DNA of 64,000 nucleotides, from positions 172,176-236,175 of the forward strand of contig NZ_PTJO01000006.1 of NCBI RefSeq assembly GCF_003716585.1, read 5' to 3'. Below the pieces are notes generated by a model. It was given only the letters and a program-made list of their open reading frames with translations. It had not been told where the DNA came from and did no database searches. The position numbers and the translations under genes were made by a program. Below, piece after piece: positions 8,351 to 20,137 of this stretch (its first letter is position 1; every line of letters starts with the position of its first letter). The DNA comes from Corynebacterium alimapuense (lineage in GTDB: Bacteria; Actinomycetota; Actinomycetes; Mycobacteriales; Mycobacteriaceae).

Positions 8351-11300
8351 ATGAATCGACAGGGTCTCTATAACCCCATTCACGAGCACGACGCCTGTGG
8401 CGTAGGGTTCGTCGCCAATCTCTACGGAAAACCATCTCGAGAGATCGTGGACAAAGGTCTGCAGATTCTCGAGAACATCGATCACCGTGGTGCAGCCGGT
8501 GCAGAGAAGAACACCGGTGACGGCACCGGCATCCTTATCCAGATCCCCGATGGTTTCTACCGGGAGGTCATGGCCGAGCAGGGAGTGACCCTGCCGGAAG
8601 CCGGTGCCTATGCCACAGGTATCGCCTTCCTCCCGCGTCGTCGCATGGCCATGTTTGACGCTCGTCGGGAGATCGAAGCCATTGCCGCCGAAGAGGGCGC
8701 GACCGTCCTCGGCTGGCGCGAACTACCCATCGAGCCAGAGGGCTTGGGGGAGATGGCACTAGATTCCATGCCGCACTTCTCCCAGATCTTCCTGTCTGCC
8801 AATGGCGCCACCGGCCTGGAGCTTGACCGGGTCATGTTCTTTATCCGTAAGCGCTGCGCGCGTGAATTAGGCACCAAAAACGGCGAAGAGACGGTCTACT
8901 TCCCCTCGCTGTCGGCACGCACCATCGTGTACAAAGGCATGCTCACCACTCCGCAGCTAGCGGAGTTCTTTCTCGACTTGGGCAACCCGCGGATGGAATC
9001 CGCTCTGGCCCTAGTTCACTCCCGCTTTTCTACCAACACCTTCCCCAGCTGGCCGTTGGCACACCCCTATCGCTTTGTCGCCCACAACGGTGAGATCAAC
9101 ACCGTCAAGGGCAACGAGAACTGGATGCGCGCTCGTGAGGCACTGATTGATTCGGATCTGTTGGGATCGCTCGACCGCGTGCTGCCGATCTGTTCTGCCG
9201 AGGCTTCCGATACCGCTCGCTTCGACCAAGCACTGGAGCTACTCCACCTGGGTGGTTACTCATTGCCGCATGCCATGGCCATGATGATTCCGCAGGCCTG
9301 GGAGCATAATCCCACCATCGATCCGAAGCTGCGGGATTTCTACGAGTACCACTCCTGCCTAATGGAGCCCTGGGACGGCCCGGCCGCAGTGGCCTTTACC
9401 GATGGCACCCTCATCGGTGCTGTGCTTGACCGCAACGGGCTGCGCCCCGGACGCCTCTGGGTCACCGATGATGGCCTTGTCGTCCTAGCCTCCGAAGCCG
9501 GCGTGATCGATCTTGAGCCTGAGCGCGTGGTCAAGCGCACCCGTGTGCAGCCCGGCCGCATGTTCCTGGTGGATACCGCCGCTGGAAGAATCGTCCCCGA
9601 CGAAGAGATCAAGGAACAGCTCGCCAGCGCTCAGCCCTATGGCGACTGGATCTCGAAGAACTTCGTGCACGTGGAAAACCTCCCGCAGACCCGCTATGAG
9701 TACATGCCCCACGAGCGGGCAGTGCTGCGTCAGCGCGTATTCGGCGTTACTGAAGAAGACGCCGACCTAATTGTCCGTCCGATGGCACTGTCCGGGGCTG
9801 AGGCAATCGGTTCCATGGGCTCGGATACTCCCATCGCGGCGCTGTCCCAGCGCCCGCGCATGCTCTATGACTTCTTTGCCCAGCGGTTCGCTCAGGTAAC
9901 CAACCCGCCGTTGGACTCGATCCGCGAGAAGCCGATCACCTCCATGTACACCCTGCTGGGTGCACAATCCGATGTGCTTAATCCGGATGCTCAGGCAGCC
10001 AGCCGCATTCGCTTGACCGGTCCGGTCATTGATAACCACCAGCTGGCCACGCTCACCCATGCCAATGATTCTGGGCAATGGCAGCACTTCCGTTCTGCAG
10101 TCATCTCCGGTCTCTACCCGGTGGCTCATCACGGTGCTGGCATGCGCGAGGCCATCGAGCGCGTGTTGCGCGAGGTCTCCGAAGCCATCCGCCAGGGCGC
10201 AACATTGATCGTGCTCTCGGACCGTGAATCCGATGAACGCTACGCCCCGGTGCCTTCTTTGCTGCTGACCTCCGCGGTCCACCAGCACCTAGTCACCGAG
10301 CGCACCCGTACCCGCTGCTCGTTGGTCGTGGAATCTGGCGATGCCCGTGAGGTCCATCATCTAGCTATGCTCACCAGCTTCGGCGCGGATGCGATTAACC
10401 CCTACATGGCGCTTGAAACCATTGATGAGTTGCGGTTGAAAGGTCAGCTCGGCGAGTTGACCCTTGACGAAGCCACCACCAACTACGTCGCTGCTGCGAC
10501 CACCGGTGTACTGAAGGTCATGTCCAAGATGGGCATCGCTACCGTCGCTTCCTACCGAGGCGCGCAGTTGGCTGATGTCACGGGACTATCCCAGGAATTG
10601 CTTGATGAGTACTTCGGCGGGGTCCCTTCCCCCGTCGGCGGCATCAACTTAGATGAGCTGGCGGCCGATGTGGAAGCACGTCACCGCAGCGCCTTCCTAC
10701 CTCGCCCCGAGGAGCTCGCGCACCGAGATCTCGACCTAGGCGGCGAGTACAAGTGGCGCCGTGAGGGGGAATACCACCTTTTCAACCCCGAGACCATCTT
10801 CAAGCTGCAGCACGCCACCCAGACCGGCCAGTACTCCATCTTCAAGGACTACACCCGGGCTGTCGATGACCAGTCCAAGCGACTGGCCACCATCCGCGGC
10901 ATGTTTGAGTTCGACTCCGACCGTGAGCCGATCAGCGTTGATGAAGTCGAGCCCGTCGCGGACATCGTCAAGCGATTCTCTACCGGTGCGATGAGCTACG
11001 GCTCCATCTCCGCCGAGGCACACGAGACGCTCGCGATCGCGATGAACCGCCTTCACGCCATGTCTAACTCCGGCGAAGGTGGCGAGGATCCGGCCCGGTT
11101 TGAGGTCCAGCCCAACGGCGATTGGAAGCGTTCTGCCATCAAGCAGGTCGCCTCCGGACGTTTCGGTGTCACCAGCAACTACCTCAACAACTGCACCGAC
11201 ATCCAGATCAAGATGGCTCAGGGTGCCAAGCCCGGCGAAGGCGGCCAGCTGCCACCGAACAAGGTCTACCCGTGGATCGCCGAAGTGCGCATCACCACCC

Positions 11301-12940
11301 CGGGTGTCGGCCTGATCTCGCCTCCGCCGCACCACGATATTTACTCGATCGAGGATCTCGCACAGCTGATCTTCGACCTGAAAAACGCCAACCCGGATGC
11401 CCGTATCCACGTCAAGCTCGTCGCTGAGTCCGGTGTGGGTACCGTCGCCGCTGGTGTCTCCAAGGCACACGCCGATGTCGTGCTCATCTCCGGTCACGAC
11501 GGTGGCACTGGCGCCTCCCCGCTGACCTCGCTCAAGCATGCTGGCGGTCCCTGGGAGCTCGGCCTGGCTGAGACTCAGCAGACCCTGCTGCTCAACGGTC
11601 TGCGTGACCGCATCCGCGTTCAGTGCGACGGTCAGCTCAAGACTGGCCGTGACGTCATGATTGCCGCGCTGCTGGGCGCCGAGGAATTCGGCTTCGCTAC
11701 CGCACCATTGGTGGTCGAGGGTTGCATCATGATGCGCGTCTGCCACCTGGATACCTGCCCGGTGGGTGTCGCCACCCAGAACCCGGAGCTGCGTAAGCGC
11801 TACACCGGACAAGCTGAGCACGTGGTCAACTTCTTTACCTTCCTTGCCCAGGAAATCCGCGAGTACCTCGCTGAGCTAGGCTTCCGCTCCATTGACGCGG
11901 CCGTCGGTCAGGCGCAGGTTCTGCGTCAGCGTGATGACGTCGCCTTCATCAAGGCCAACCCGCGTGCTGCGGAACTGGATCTTTCCCCGATCTTTAAGGT
12001 CCCGGAGTCACCCTTCTTCCGTAACCAGAACCTGCGGTGTACCAAGACCCAGGAACATGGGTTGGAAGGCATCCTGGATGAGCAGATCATTCGCGATGCT
12101 CAGCTGACCATCGACGCGGCAGTAGCCGCCTCCGGTGAGAATGCTCCTGCATGGATGGTGGGTGCCCCGGCGCCTTCAATCCACCTGAGCTACCCGATCC
12201 GCAACATCAACCGCACCGTGGGCACCATGACCGGCTCCAAGATCACCCGAGCCGCAGGTGCCGCAGGACTGAAAGACAGCACCATCTCGGTGACCTTGAC
12301 CGGTTCGGCCGGCAACTCTTTCGGCGCCTTCATTCCTCGAGGCCTGACCCTGGATCTGGTCGGTGACGCCAACGACTTCGTCGGCAAGGGACTCTCCGGC
12401 GGACGAATCATCGTTCGCCCGAACGCTGCTTCTCCGGAGCAACTTGATGGCGGAGAACCCGACATCATCGCTGGCAACGTCATCGGTTTCGGCTCGACCA
12501 GCGGTGAGATCTTCATCGCCGGTTCGGTCGGCGAGCGCTTCTGCGTTCGTAACTCCGGCGCTACCGCAGTAGTCGAAGGCATCGGCAACCACGGTTGCGA
12601 GTACATGACCGGCGGCCGAGTAGTTGTCCTCGGTGAGGTCGGCGATAACTTCGGCGCAGGCATGTCCGGTGGCGTCGCCTACCTGGCACCGGTTGGTGAC
12701 CTAGAACGGCGAATCAACCCAGGTCTGGTTGGCATCGAAGAGCTTGACGATGAAGACATCGCCTTCCTCGAAGGTGCCATCGACGACCACATCCAGTTGA
12801 CCGGATCGACCACCTCTTGGGAGGCAAAGGACATGATCAAGGTCATGCCGCGCGACTACCGCAAGGTTCTTAACATCATCGACCTAGCGACCCAAGAGGG
12901 CCGCGACGTCAACACCGCGATCATGGAGGCAGTGAACTGA
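8351..12940 (+). CDS. gltB: Glutamate synthase (NADPH) large subunit
   Basis: 1529-residue alpha subunit of GOGAT, which makes two glutamates from glutamine and 2-oxoglutarate; with glutamine synthetase it forms the ammonium-limiting assimilation route. Domains in order: class-II glutaminase with its catalytic Cys exposed after a 15-residue propeptide (EHDA-CGVGF), central domain, FMN-binding synthase domain with the 3Fe-4S cysteines in [15 protein letters not shown], and the C-terminal beta-helix GXGXG domain. Length is normal for bacteria. It is followed 1 nt later by gltD and shares its operon; an AmtR-like box lies upstream. Confidence 0.98.
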   Translation: MNRQGLYNPIHEHDACGVGFVANLYGKPSREIVDKGLQILENIDHRGAAGAEKNTGDGTGILIQIPDGFYREVMAEQGVTLPEAGAYATGIAFLPRRRMAMFDARREIEAIAAEEGATVLGWRELPIEPEGLGEMALDSMPHFSQIFLSANGATGLELDRVMFFIRKRCARELGTKNGEETVYFPSLSARTIVYKGMLTTPQLAEFFLDLGNPRMESALALVHSRFSTNTFPSWPLAHPYRFVAHNGEINTVKGNENWMRAREALIDSDLLGSLDRVLPICSAEASDTARFDQALELLHLGGYSLPHAMAMMIPQAWEHNPTIDPKLRDFYEYHSCLMEPWDGPAAVAFTDGTLIGAVLDRNGLRPGRLWVTDDGLVVLASEAGVIDLEPERVVKRTRVQPGRMFLVDTAAGRIVPDEEIKEQLASAQPYGDWISKNFVHVENLPQTRYEYMPHERAVLRQRVFGVTEEDADLIVRPMALSGAEAIGSMGSDTPIAALSQRPRMLYDFFAQRFAQVTNPPLDSIREKPITSMYTLLGAQSDVLNPDAQAASRIRLTGPVIDNHQLATLTHANDSGQWQHFRSAVISGLYPVAHHGAGMREAIERVLREVSEAIRQGATLIVLSDRESDERYAPVPSLLLTSAVHQHLVTERTRTRCSLVVESGDAREVHHLAMLTSFGADAINPYMALETIDELRLKGQLGELTLDEATTNYVAAATTGVLKVMSKMGIATVASYRGAQLADVTGLSQELLDEYFGGVPSPVGGINLDELAADVEARHRSAFLPRPEELAHRDLDLGGEYKWRREGEYHLFNPETIFKLQHATQTGQYSIFKDYTRAVDDQSKRLATIRGMFEFDSDREPISVDEVEPVADIVKRFSTGAMSYGSISAEAHETLAIAMNRLHAMSNSGEGGEDPARFEVQPNGDWKRSAIKQVASGRFGVTSNYLNNCTDIQIKMAQGAKPGEGGQLPPNKVYPWIAEVRITTPGVGLISPPPHHDIYSIEDLAQLIFDLKNANPDARIHVKLVAESGVGTVAAGVSKAHADVVLISGHDGGTGASPLTSLKHAGGPWELGLAETQQTLLLNGLRDRIRVQCDGQLKTGRDVMIAALLGAEEFGFATAPLVVEGCIMMRVCHLDTCPVGVATQNPELRKRYTGQAEHVVNFFTFLAQEIREYLAELGFRSIDAAVGQAQVLRQRDDVAFIKANPRAAELDLSPIFKVPESPFFRNQNLRCTKTQEHGLEGILDEQIIRDAQLTIDAAVAASGENAPAWMVGAPAPSIHLSYPIRNINRTVGTMTGSKITRAAGAAGLKDSTISVTLTGSAGNSFGAFIPRGLTLDLVGDANDFVGKGLSGGRIIVRPNAASPEQLDGGEPDIIAGNVIGFGSTSGEIFIAGSVGERFCVRNSGATAVVEGIGNHGCEYMTGGRVVVLGEVGDNFGAGMSGGVAYLAPVGDLERRINPGLVGIEELDDEDIAFLEGAIDDHIQLTGSTTSWEAKDMIKVMPRDYRKVLNIIDLATQEGRDVNTAIMEAVN

Positions 12941-12941
12941 T

Positions 12942-14486
12942 ATGGCTGATCCGCATGGTTTCTTGAAATATTCCCGCCGCGAGCCAGCACACCGCCCGGT
13001 GCCGCTGCGACTGATGGACTGGCGTGAAGTCTACGAAGCAGCCCCCGAGGGGCAGATTAATGAGCAGGCAGCACGCTGCATGGACTGTGGCGTGCCCTTC
13101 TGCCACGAAGGCTGCCCGCTGGGCAACATCATTCCTGAGTGGAATGACCTGGTTCGCCAAGGCCACTGGAAAGAGGCCTTCGACCGCCTTCACGCCACCA
13201 ACAACTTCCCAGAATTCACGGGTCGTCTGTGCCCGGCTCCTTGTGAGGGCGCGTGCGTGCTGGCCATCAACGATGACGCCGTAGCGATCAAGAACGTCGA
13301 GCTGGCTATCGCTGAGAAGGGCTTCGAGGAAGGGTGGGTCACCCCGATCAAGCCCAGCTTCGACACCGGACAGTCCGTTGCCGTGATTGGCTCTGGGCCG
13401 GCTGGCATGGCCGCTGCTCAGCAGCTGACTCGCGCCGGGCACCGAGTAACTCTCTTCGAACGCGACGCCAGAATTGGCGGTCTGATGCGTTATGGCGTGC
13501 CGGACTACAAGATGGAAAACCGCTGGATCGAGCGTCGTCTCGAGCAGATGAGTGCCGAAGGCACCACCTTCCGCACCGGCGTGTCACCTACTGCTCAGGA
13601 TCTCGCGCGTTTCGACGCCGTCGTCCTGGCCACCGGTACCCCCCAGGCCCGTGAGCTGCCCGCTCCTGGCCGTGAGTTGGCTGGCATCCATCAGGCGATG
13701 GATTACCTGCCCCAGCAGAACCTCAACAACGAGGGTGACCTGGACTCCGTGCAGATCTCGGCCAAGGGCAAGCGAGTGGTCATCATTGGTGGCGGCGATA
13801 CCGGCATCGACTGCTTCGGCACCGCATTGCGCCAAGGCGCCGCGAGCGTCACCCAGTTCGACATCCGCCCAGTAGCTCCGGAAAAGCGTGCTGAGAGTAC
13901 TCCGTGGCCGACCTACCCGCTGGTCTACCGCACTGCCACCGCCCATGAAGAGGGCGAGTACGTGGTCACCGGCAATGAAAGCGCCGATGAGATCGAAGCT
14001 CTGGGTCTGGCCTCCCGGCAGCCGGGCGACCTGATCGGTGGTCGGGTATTCTCCGCGAACACCGTTGAGTTCCGCGGCGATGAAAATGGCAATGTCGTTG
14101 GCCTCAGCTGCGTGGAGGTCGAGGTAGTTAACGGAAAGCGCGTACCTGTCGCAGGTAGCGACTTCGATTTCGATGCCGACATGGTGCTCATCGCTTTGGG
14201 CTTTACCGGTGCAGAAAGAAGCGGTGTCATCCACGAGCTCGGCGTCGCCTTCGACGACCGCGGCCGGATGGTCCGCGACGAGGAATACCGCGCCACGGTT
14301 AAGCCGCTGATGCCGGGCTTCCGCCCGAAGGTCTATGTCGCAGGTGACAGTGGCCGTGGCCAATCTCTGATTGTCTGGGCTATCGCTGAGGGTCGCGCAG
14401 CCGCAGCAGCGGTCGACGCTGACCTGATGGGTGAGACTGCACTGCCGATCGCAGTGACGCCTTATACCCAGCAGCTACAGGCCTAA
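12942..14486 (+). CDS. gltD: Glutamate synthase (NADPH) small subunit
   Basis: 514-residue beta subunit that takes electrons from NADPH and passes them through FAD and Fe-S clusters to GltB. The N-terminal cysteine motifs [16 protein letters not shown] and CPAPCEGAC hold the 4Fe-4S clusters; FAD motif [10 protein letters not shown] and NADPH motif [11 protein letters not shown] follow. It starts 1 nt after gltB stops, so the two are translationally linked, and the operon ends at the hairpin just downstream. Confidence 0.98.
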   Translation: MADPHGFLKYSRREPAHRPVPLRLMDWREVYEAAPEGQINEQAARCMDCGVPFCHEGCPLGNIIPEWNDLVRQGHWKEAFDRLHATNNFPEFTGRLCPAPCEGACVLAINDDAVAIKNVELAIAEKGFEEGWVTPIKPSFDTGQSVAVIGSGPAGMAAAQQLTRAGHRVTLFERDARIGGLMRYGVPDYKMENRWIERRLEQMSAEGTTFRTGVSPTAQDLARFDAVVLATGTPQARELPAPGRELAGIHQAMDYLPQQNLNNEGDLDSVQISAKGKRVVIIGGGDTGIDCFGTALRQGAASVTQFDIRPVAPEKRAESTPWPTYPLVYRTATAHEEGEYVVTGNESADEIEALGLASRQPGDLIGGRVFSANTVEFRGDENGNVVGLSCVEVEVVNGKRVPVAGSDFDFDADMVLIALGFTGAERSGVIHELGVAFDDRGRMVRDEEYRATVKPLMPGFRPKVYVAGDSGRGQSLIVWAIAEGRAAAAAVDADLMGETALPIAVTPYTQQLQA

Positions 14487-14504
14487 CAGCTGCTAGCAAC
14501 TTAA

Positions 14505-14550
14505 GACCCGGATCCTGGAACTTCCAGGATCCGGGTCTTTTGGGTTTTTT
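14505..14550 (+). terminator. Rho-independent terminator of gltBD
   Basis: A perfect 16-bp stem, GACCCGGATCCTGGAA (14505-14520) with its complement at 14522-14537, followed by TTTTGGGTTTTTT. Confidence 0.92.
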
Positions 14551-14590
14551 AAGTCTGAGTGGTCGGTCTAACCCACCAGATCTACGGGGC

Positions 14591-14624
14591 GCCCACCGCG
14601 GATGAACAATCACATCCGCTGGGC
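14591..14624 (-). terminator. Hairpin downstream of emb
   Basis: GCCCA/TGGGC plus GCGGATG/CATCCGC arms with a two-base bulge and an 8-nt loop. There is no U-tract; it could end the emb transcript arriving from the other side. Confidence 0.3.
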
Positions 14625-14656
14625 GGGCCCGGGCTAGGCCGCTCGGGGGAGTAGAC

Positions 14657-17600
14657 CTAGTTGTCGATCATCATCTCGGAGGGCATCCACAGCCCAGAGC
14701 GGGAGACGACCTCCATATCGATCTCGGCGTCTACTGGGGCAGTGCCCTCAGAGTTGACCCTTCGCAGGTAGATCTCGATGGAACCCCAGTCGCGGTGCCA
14801 ATCGGACTTGGTATAGCTAGGCAGCTCATAAGAGCTGTTGACCGCATCCGCGGTGCCCATGATGCCGCCGCCGTCATAATCCTGGAAGGGAGTCAACGTG
14901 GACTTGCCTGGATGGTCAGGAGAAATGCGGTATTCAGGAACTTCGGTAACGCCTGCGAAGTGATCGAAGCTGCGCTGGCAGGGGAATTGCAAGCCGACTG
15001 ACCAGTCAATCAGTCCAGGTTTCTCGGAACCGACAACATTGTTGAGGGAATCTAGGTCCGGTACCCGGGGCGGGGTGAATGCCAGCCACTGTTCGGGATC
15101 CAAGCTCAGGTCGGAGGCGACGATGCGCACCACGTCTGCCTCTTCGGGCAGTGAATCTAGCGGCAGTCGCAGGTTGCGCCACGACGGCTGCGGCCCGATG
15201 TCGAGCATCTCCATTTCTCCAACGTCAGTGACCTCGCCATCAGCTGTGCGAGTGCCGTACTCCAAGGCGAGATCCTGGCCATCTTGCAGCACACCGTTGA
15301 TGTCGTGGTGTTCGATGCGTCCGGCCGCTGAGACCACCAACAAAGGAGTTTCTTCAGTGGCTTCAGGTAGCTCGAACCAGGAGGTGGTGATTTCAGCTGG
15401 GAATTGCGCTCCATTGGTCCACGAGCCCACCACTGGCACCGTGGTGTAATCCAAGCCGAAGGGGAGCCGGGCGCTGGAGCCATTCACGCCAGTTTCTGCG
15501 CGGACACCACCGGTGTTGCCAGTGTCTTGCCCGGTGGTCTCCTCTGAGCCGCCGGCGCTTTCGGTATCGGCAATAGCGCCGACCGAGGCGGTATCCACGG
15601 CATCTTGGGTGATAGATGGCGGTAGGTTATTGGCTTCGAATCCGCGATTGTCCTCTGCCTCGAGGGATTCACCGAGGGAAACGCCCTCGACTGGGTTGAG
15701 GAAGGAGTCGTTGGAATTGGTCTCTACGAGAGCATCGTTGGCTAGGTTGCAGGTATCGCCAGTCAGTGATCGCAAGTTGCCCAGTCCGACGGAGTACGCG
15801 GGGTATTGGGAGATAAAGCCCTTAGATAGTGATGCCAGCGAGAATACGATCATCACGGCGCAGGCTACTGCAATTGGCGCGGTAGCAACTCCGGTCCAGC
15901 GGGTGGATTTCTCGGAAGCTTTTTTGGCAGCCGTCGGGCTGGCACCGGAGCTTTCGGCGCGGGCGGTACGCAGATCGCCGATGAAAGATTGAATAGTACC
16001 TGCGGCCAACACGGCCAAAGAGATAAACAGGACGATCGTAGAGGCTTCGACCCCTTGGTATTGCACGGTTTTGTCGAACCAGGGGACCCCGAAGCTTGAG
16101 ATATACCACCAGCCGTTGATGCCAGAAAGCGCGATGGCGGTGACAAAAAGGATGGCACCGATAAAGAGCGTTCGATTTCGGGAGGAACGCAGCACCATGT
16201 GACTGAGTGCGACTGCTGCTAGCGCTGCTAGGGCGCCGGCGATTCCGGCGTAGACACCGAAGTGGTGAGTCCACTTGGTGGGGGTAAACATCAAGAAGAA
16301 CATGGTGCCGAAAATGATCAGAACCAGCCTCATCGAGGGACCCTTGGCGGAGCCTGGAACTCGGCCATTGCGCAGGATTGACGTCAGGACCAACGCCAAG
16401 CAGAGGAACATCATCAGCACGGCAAAGCGGCGGGTCAGGGAACCATCAACGGTTTGCTCCATGAGACTTTGGTAGCGAACCCATTCGTCGTACCACGCCA
16501 GTGAGGGGCCCTTGGCCGCGCGCACGCGGATGGATTCCATCACCGTTGCCCAGGTTTGGTCACCAAAGACGGCGATGAGAATGGCGGTGCCGGCGGCCAC
16601 TAGCGGAGCGACCATCGCTAGTACCCCATGGCTTATCGACGCCCGTGAGCAACCAGGTGTCATACCCATCAACGGGAGGCGTCGGTAGATGATGCGGAAG
16701 AGACTAGACAGAGAGGCCAACAAGGCGGCCACGGCCATCAGACCGGTGGGTCCGGCTCCGAGCGAGATCGTGGCGATGATAATGCCGATCGCGGCTGGAA
16801 GCAGTCGGGAAGTAGCGATTGACCGCTCAAACGATGCCCACGTCAGCAGCGCTCCCATAGCAATGATTGGCTCCGGCCGGATGCCGTTGTTATAGGGCAG
16901 CCAGAAGGCGAGGAAGACCATGGCAGCTGTCCAATGAGCCACGCGGCGACCATCGATCATCGCGCCCAATCGGGGGATGATCTCTCGGGACAGCACCAGC
17001 CAAATGATGATGCCGGAGATCAGCGAAGGCAGGCGTATCCACACCGAGGCCGTCGAAATCTGGGTCATGAGAGCTAAGAGATCGTAATAGGGCGAGCCAA
17101 AAGGTGATTCTGGGACTCCGAACCAACGGTAATAATTGGCCATGTAGCCGGCGCTCTCAGAAGCCCTGGCCATGGTCAAGATGTAGCCGTCATCTGAGGT
17201 ATTGGCGCCGAAGATATGCCAGAAACCGAGGGTGGATAGGACTATGCCGTCGAGGGGTTTGAAGCGCCACCAGCCGGCGGGAAGGAAGCGTCGCGACGAC
17301 CGTCCATCCAGTAGGTCCATGCGGTGTAATGTCCACAGGCCGACCAGCAGGGAAGCTAGGCCACCAAACATGGCGAGGTATTTGACCGCCGAGGGTGTGG
17401 TGGTAAATCGCGAGTTGATCTCGACCTCGACATCAAGTCCGGCATCAGTGAGCGCGGCTGCAGTCTCAGGTGAGTCATCGATCTCGGTGTAGATACCGGT
17501 GATCTGAGGACGAACATCCTCATCGTCGATGATGCTCTCGAGGGCTTCTCCCTCATCATCGGTCGCTCCAGGGATACTGACTGTGGTTTCCTCTTCGGTC

Positions 17601-18061
17601 GAGGAAACCACCAGCAGTGCGTCGGAGTCGAGCTCTGCGATCTCGTCCTCGGTGAGCTCTAAGGGGACTTGGTCGCGAATGATGACATCAAGCCCGCCGT
17701 CGGCCGAACGGATGAACATACCGCGAGAAGTGGCATCGGTGGAGTCTGCTGGAAGAGTAGAAAGCAGCAGTGATTGGCCGGTCCTCAGCCCGTCGATGGC
17801 ATCGGCGATGGGAAGCGCGATGTCGATCTGTTCTGGCGCATAGGAGATCAACGGGGCGTTGACCGAGCTGAGGCTGTCATCTTGCGGCCACGAAAGTGAA
17901 GACTGGGTCTGATTGACCGGCAGGAAAGGCGTCAGCACAAATAACAGGAAGCCCAGGAGGCCGGAAAAGATCGCCAGGTTCTTCAGCCAACTGGGGGCGA
18001 TGCCCCTAGGGCCTGCTGAACCCTGGGAGGGTACTTGTTTCGACACGGCGGTTGCAGACAC
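14657..18061 (-). CDS. emb: Arabinosyltransferase Emb (ethambutol target)
   Basis: 1134-residue GT-C membrane enzyme that extends the arabinan of arabinogalactan, using decaprenyl-phosphoryl arabinose on the outer face of the membrane. About 13 membrane segments surround the GT-C acidic motif in NTSDDGYILTMAR, with a soluble carbohydrate-binding region in the last 400 residues. Corynebacteria have one Emb where M. tuberculosis has EmbA, EmbB and EmbC. The start is a GTG at 18061; TAGGCT 8 nt upstream suggests a separate leaderless promoter although aftA ends only 22 nt before. It is the last gene of the emb-aftA-dprE2-dprE1 row. Confidence 0.95.
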   Translation of the reverse strand: MSATAVSKQVPSQGSAGPRGIAPSWLKNLAIFSGLLGFLLFVLTPFLPVNQTQSSLSWPQDDSLSSVNAPLISYAPEQIDIALPIADAIDGLRTGQSLLLSTLPADSTDATSRGMFIRSADGGLDVIIRDQVPLELTEDEIAELDSDALLVVSSTEEETTVSIPGATDDEGEALESIIDDEDVRPQITGIYTEIDDSPETAAALTDAGLDVEVEINSRFTTTPSAVKYLAMFGGLASLLVGLWTLHRMDLLDGRSSRRFLPAGWWRFKPLDGIVLSTLGFWHIFGANTSDDGYILTMARASESAGYMANYYRWFGVPESPFGSPYYDLLALMTQISTASVWIRLPSLISGIIIWLVLSREIIPRLGAMIDGRRVAHWTAAMVFLAFWLPYNNGIRPEPIIAMGALLTWASFERSIATSRLLPAAIGIIIATISLGAGPTGLMAVAALLASLSSLFRIIYRRLPLMGMTPGCSRASISHGVLAMVAPLVAAGTAILIAVFGDQTWATVMESIRVRAAKGPSLAWYDEWVRYQSLMEQTVDGSLTRRFAVLMMFLCLALVLTSILRNGRVPGSAKGPSMRLVLIIFGTMFFLMFTPTKWTHHFGVYAGIAGALAALAAVALSHMVLRSSRNRTLFIGAILFVTAIALSGINGWWYISSFGVPWFDKTVQYQGVEASTIVLFISLAVLAAGTIQSFIGDLRTARAESSGASPTAAKKASEKSTRWTGVATAPIAVACAVMIVFSLASLSKGFISQYPAYSVGLGNLRSLTGDTCNLANDALVETNSNDSFLNPVEGVSLGESLEAEDNRGFEANNLPPSITQDAVDTASVGAIADTESAGGSEETTGQDTGNTGGVRAETGVNGSSARLPFGLDYTTVPVVGSWTNGAQFPAEITTSWFELPEATEETPLLVVSAAGRIEHHDINGVLQDGQDLALEYGTRTADGEVTDVGEMEMLDIGPQPSWRNLRLPLDSLPEEADVVRIVASDLSLDPEQWLAFTPPRVPDLDSLNNVVGSEKPGLIDWSVGLQFPCQRSFDHFAGVTEVPEYRISPDHPGKSTLTPFQDYDGGGIMGTADAVNSSYELPSYTKSDWHRDWGSIEIYLRRVNSEGTAPVDAEIDMEVVSRSGLWMPSEMMIDN

Positions 18062-18069
18062 GAAAATTA

Positions 18070-18075
18070 AGCCTA
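18070..18075 (-). promoter_or_regulatory. -10 box (TAGGCT) for emb
   Basis: Minus-strand TAGGCT, 8 nt from the emb GTG, located between aftA and emb. It implies emb can be transcribed independently of aftA. Confidence 0.45.
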
Positions 18076-18083
18076 CTTCAGTA

Positions 18084-20135
18084 TCAGGGGTTTACTCGGG
18101 TTGCCACAACGAATGGTCCGATCTGAGAGACCTTCCACTCTTGCGGAGAATCCAGGAAGACATCCGGATTGAACTGGATAGCTCGGTACCGGATGTTGGG
18201 ATTGCTGGGGTAGATGTCCTCGGACAAGTGGGTTTGCCATCCGGATTCCTGATCTTCCAGGTCACCGCGTAGAACAAATACGTCAGGGGCGCGCCACGGA
18301 GATTGTTCCAATGCTCCGAGGAAGTCCGCTGGTTCCGAGAGCTCGTCCCAAGAGCCATCAGCCCAACCCTGGATGGTGCTATTTCGCTCTTCGAACTCGC
18401 CTAGGGGATTGGCGTAGTGGCTAGTAAATCCCTGGAAACCCAAATAGGGATTGAAGGCCATGAGGTTGAACTCGTCAGTCAGCATCACCGTGTCCTCGGT
18501 GACATAGCCTTGGGCGCTGATTTCCTCATTGATTTCGGCGTAGTAGCGACCTGCGTCTGGTGCATAGCGGTCAGCACGCTCGCCAAAACCATCAGTATTG
18601 GTATAGGCGTGGTCGATAGCGGTCTGGTTTTCGATCGGTATGTTTTGTGCGTAATGCACTCCGGAGGCACAGAGGATGATGACCATGATTGTGGTCATGC
18701 TGCGCCGGACCTTAGCGGAAAACCGGTCTGGATAAAGTCGGCTGATTCCCACCAATCGAAGCTCGGCTAGCGCGAGTACACCCGCGGTGCTGAGTTGGAG
18801 CACGATGAGCATATCGATGCGAAAGCCCAGCAAAGTAGTTCCGATGAGGGTTGCCACCATGGAGGCAAGTGCCCAGAGATAGAAGCTAAACAGCGCGATA
18901 GCCATCGCCTGGACATCCTGATCGACGATCCGCAGGAGGAGATAGACCAGGCCAATCAAACAGAGGAGGCCGATGATCGAGGGCGCTAAGAACGGCAGTG
19001 GGATCTGTGCCCCGGTTAACGGCAGATAATCCGGAGCGGTACTAGCCGAGTGCGGGTGACCAGTCACCACCATCCACAAGTAGGGACCCCATGCCACGAG
19101 TGCGATGAAGATGGAACCGAAGCCAATGACAGTCAAGTGCAGTAGCGGCTTGAGCGTGCGGGAATGCAGCAACGTGAAGATCAAGGCGATGACCACGACG
19201 GAGACGGCAACAGCGCCGGTAAACAACGTGTACATCGTCGCGGAGAACCCCAAATAGAGGGTGAGAGCGACGCTTGAGAACCACGAACCTAGCAAGGCAC
19301 GTCGCGCCAGCAACGCAGCCGCCGGGGCACCTAATGCCACTATTGCGCCATAGGGTTCTTCTGGGCTCATCACCAAGACCACACACATGCTCACGAGCGC
19401 GATGCCTGTGGCTACCGCCAACGATCCGGTCAGCCGCTGCCAGATTGGAACCAGCATGCAGGCAGCCGCGGCAATGGAGATCATTGCCCACGGTTGGTAG
19501 ACCTCCCAACCTGAGATGCCCAGCAGATTGGCTAAGCGGCCACCACCCCAAAACCAACCCAAGGGGTAGTAGGAGGGCAGATCTAGATAGTTCATATCCG
19601 CGTTGGACCAAGTGGTAGCCATGCGAGTGAGGAACTGAGTGCGGAACACTTGGTCGACTTGCACGCCGTCGAGATACAGCCGCGTGGCCGACAGTGGAAT
19701 CGCGGTGGTACTTATCATCAACGCCGCGGGGGACAAGTAGGAAACTAGATAGGTCAGCACTACTCGCCAGCGAGGGCGCCTGATCTCTAGCTCAGCGTCC
19801 GGTTCAGCAGCAGGGAGGGCTTTGGGCTTGCTCGCCCACCAGCGCGGAGCACGCTGTTCATCCAAGAGCCAGAGCGTAATAAGAACTCCGACCACCACGA
19901 TCGTGGCCACGGTCCCAGCAGTAGCTAGTGCCAAGGTCACATTCGAGGTGGTAAATGCTGGCAGGCTGGTCAGCCGCAGAACGAACCAAGCTAGAAGAAC
20001 GAAGGCGCCGCCACCGAGGCCAGCCGCGATAATTCCCGCGACCGTCGCTTTTCGGCTCACCAGATCACTGGTGTAGTCCTCCATGGTCTGGGAGTTCAGT
20101 TTGAGTGATTCAGCGACGGGCGCGGGGGACGTCAT
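18084..20135 (-). CDS. aftA: Galactan 5-O-arabinofuranosyltransferase AftA
   Basis: 683-residue GT-C enzyme that places the first arabinofuranose residues on the galactan chain. Around 11 membrane segments precede a soluble extracytoplasmic C-terminal domain. Recognised by its place between emb and dprE2, its size, and the N-terminal periplasmic loop with 'NADMNYLDLPSYYPLGWFWGG', a region conserved in AftA. It starts 3 nt before... the dprE2 stop side is only 2 nt away, so the two are co-transcribed. Confidence 0.92.
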   Translation of the reverse strand: MTSPAPVAESLKLNSQTMEDYTSDLVSRKATVAGIIAAGLGGGAFVLLAWFVLRLTSLPAFTTSNVTLALATAGTVATIVVVGVLITLWLLDEQRAPRWWASKPKALPAAEPDAELEIRRPRWRVVLTYLVSYLSPAALMISTTAIPLSATRLYLDGVQVDQVFRTQFLTRMATTWSNADMNYLDLPSYYPLGWFWGGGRLANLLGISGWEVYQPWAMISIAAAACMLVPIWQRLTGSLAVATGIALVSMCVVLVMSPEEPYGAIVALGAPAAALLARRALLGSWFSSVALTLYLGFSATMYTLFTGAVAVSVVVIALIFTLLHSRTLKPLLHLTVIGFGSIFIALVAWGPYLWMVVTGHPHSASTAPDYLPLTGAQIPLPFLAPSIIGLLCLIGLVYLLLRIVDQDVQAMAIALFSFYLWALASMVATLIGTTLLGFRIDMLIVLQLSTAGVLALAELRLVGISRLYPDRFSAKVRRSMTTIMVIILCASGVHYAQNIPIENQTAIDHAYTNTDGFGERADRYAPDAGRYYAEINEEISAQGYVTEDTVMLTDEFNLMAFNPYLGFQGFTSHYANPLGEFEERNSTIQGWADGSWDELSEPADFLGALEQSPWRAPDVFVLRGDLEDQESGWQTHLSEDIYPSNPNIRYRAIQFNPDVFLDSPQEWKVSQIGPFVVATRVNP

Positions 20136-20137
20136 GT

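Noticed and set aside
10736..11821. 361-codon minus-strand frame inside gltB
   Set aside because: It is the antisense shadow of a highly conserved gene in a GC-rich region; no start signal and no family features.
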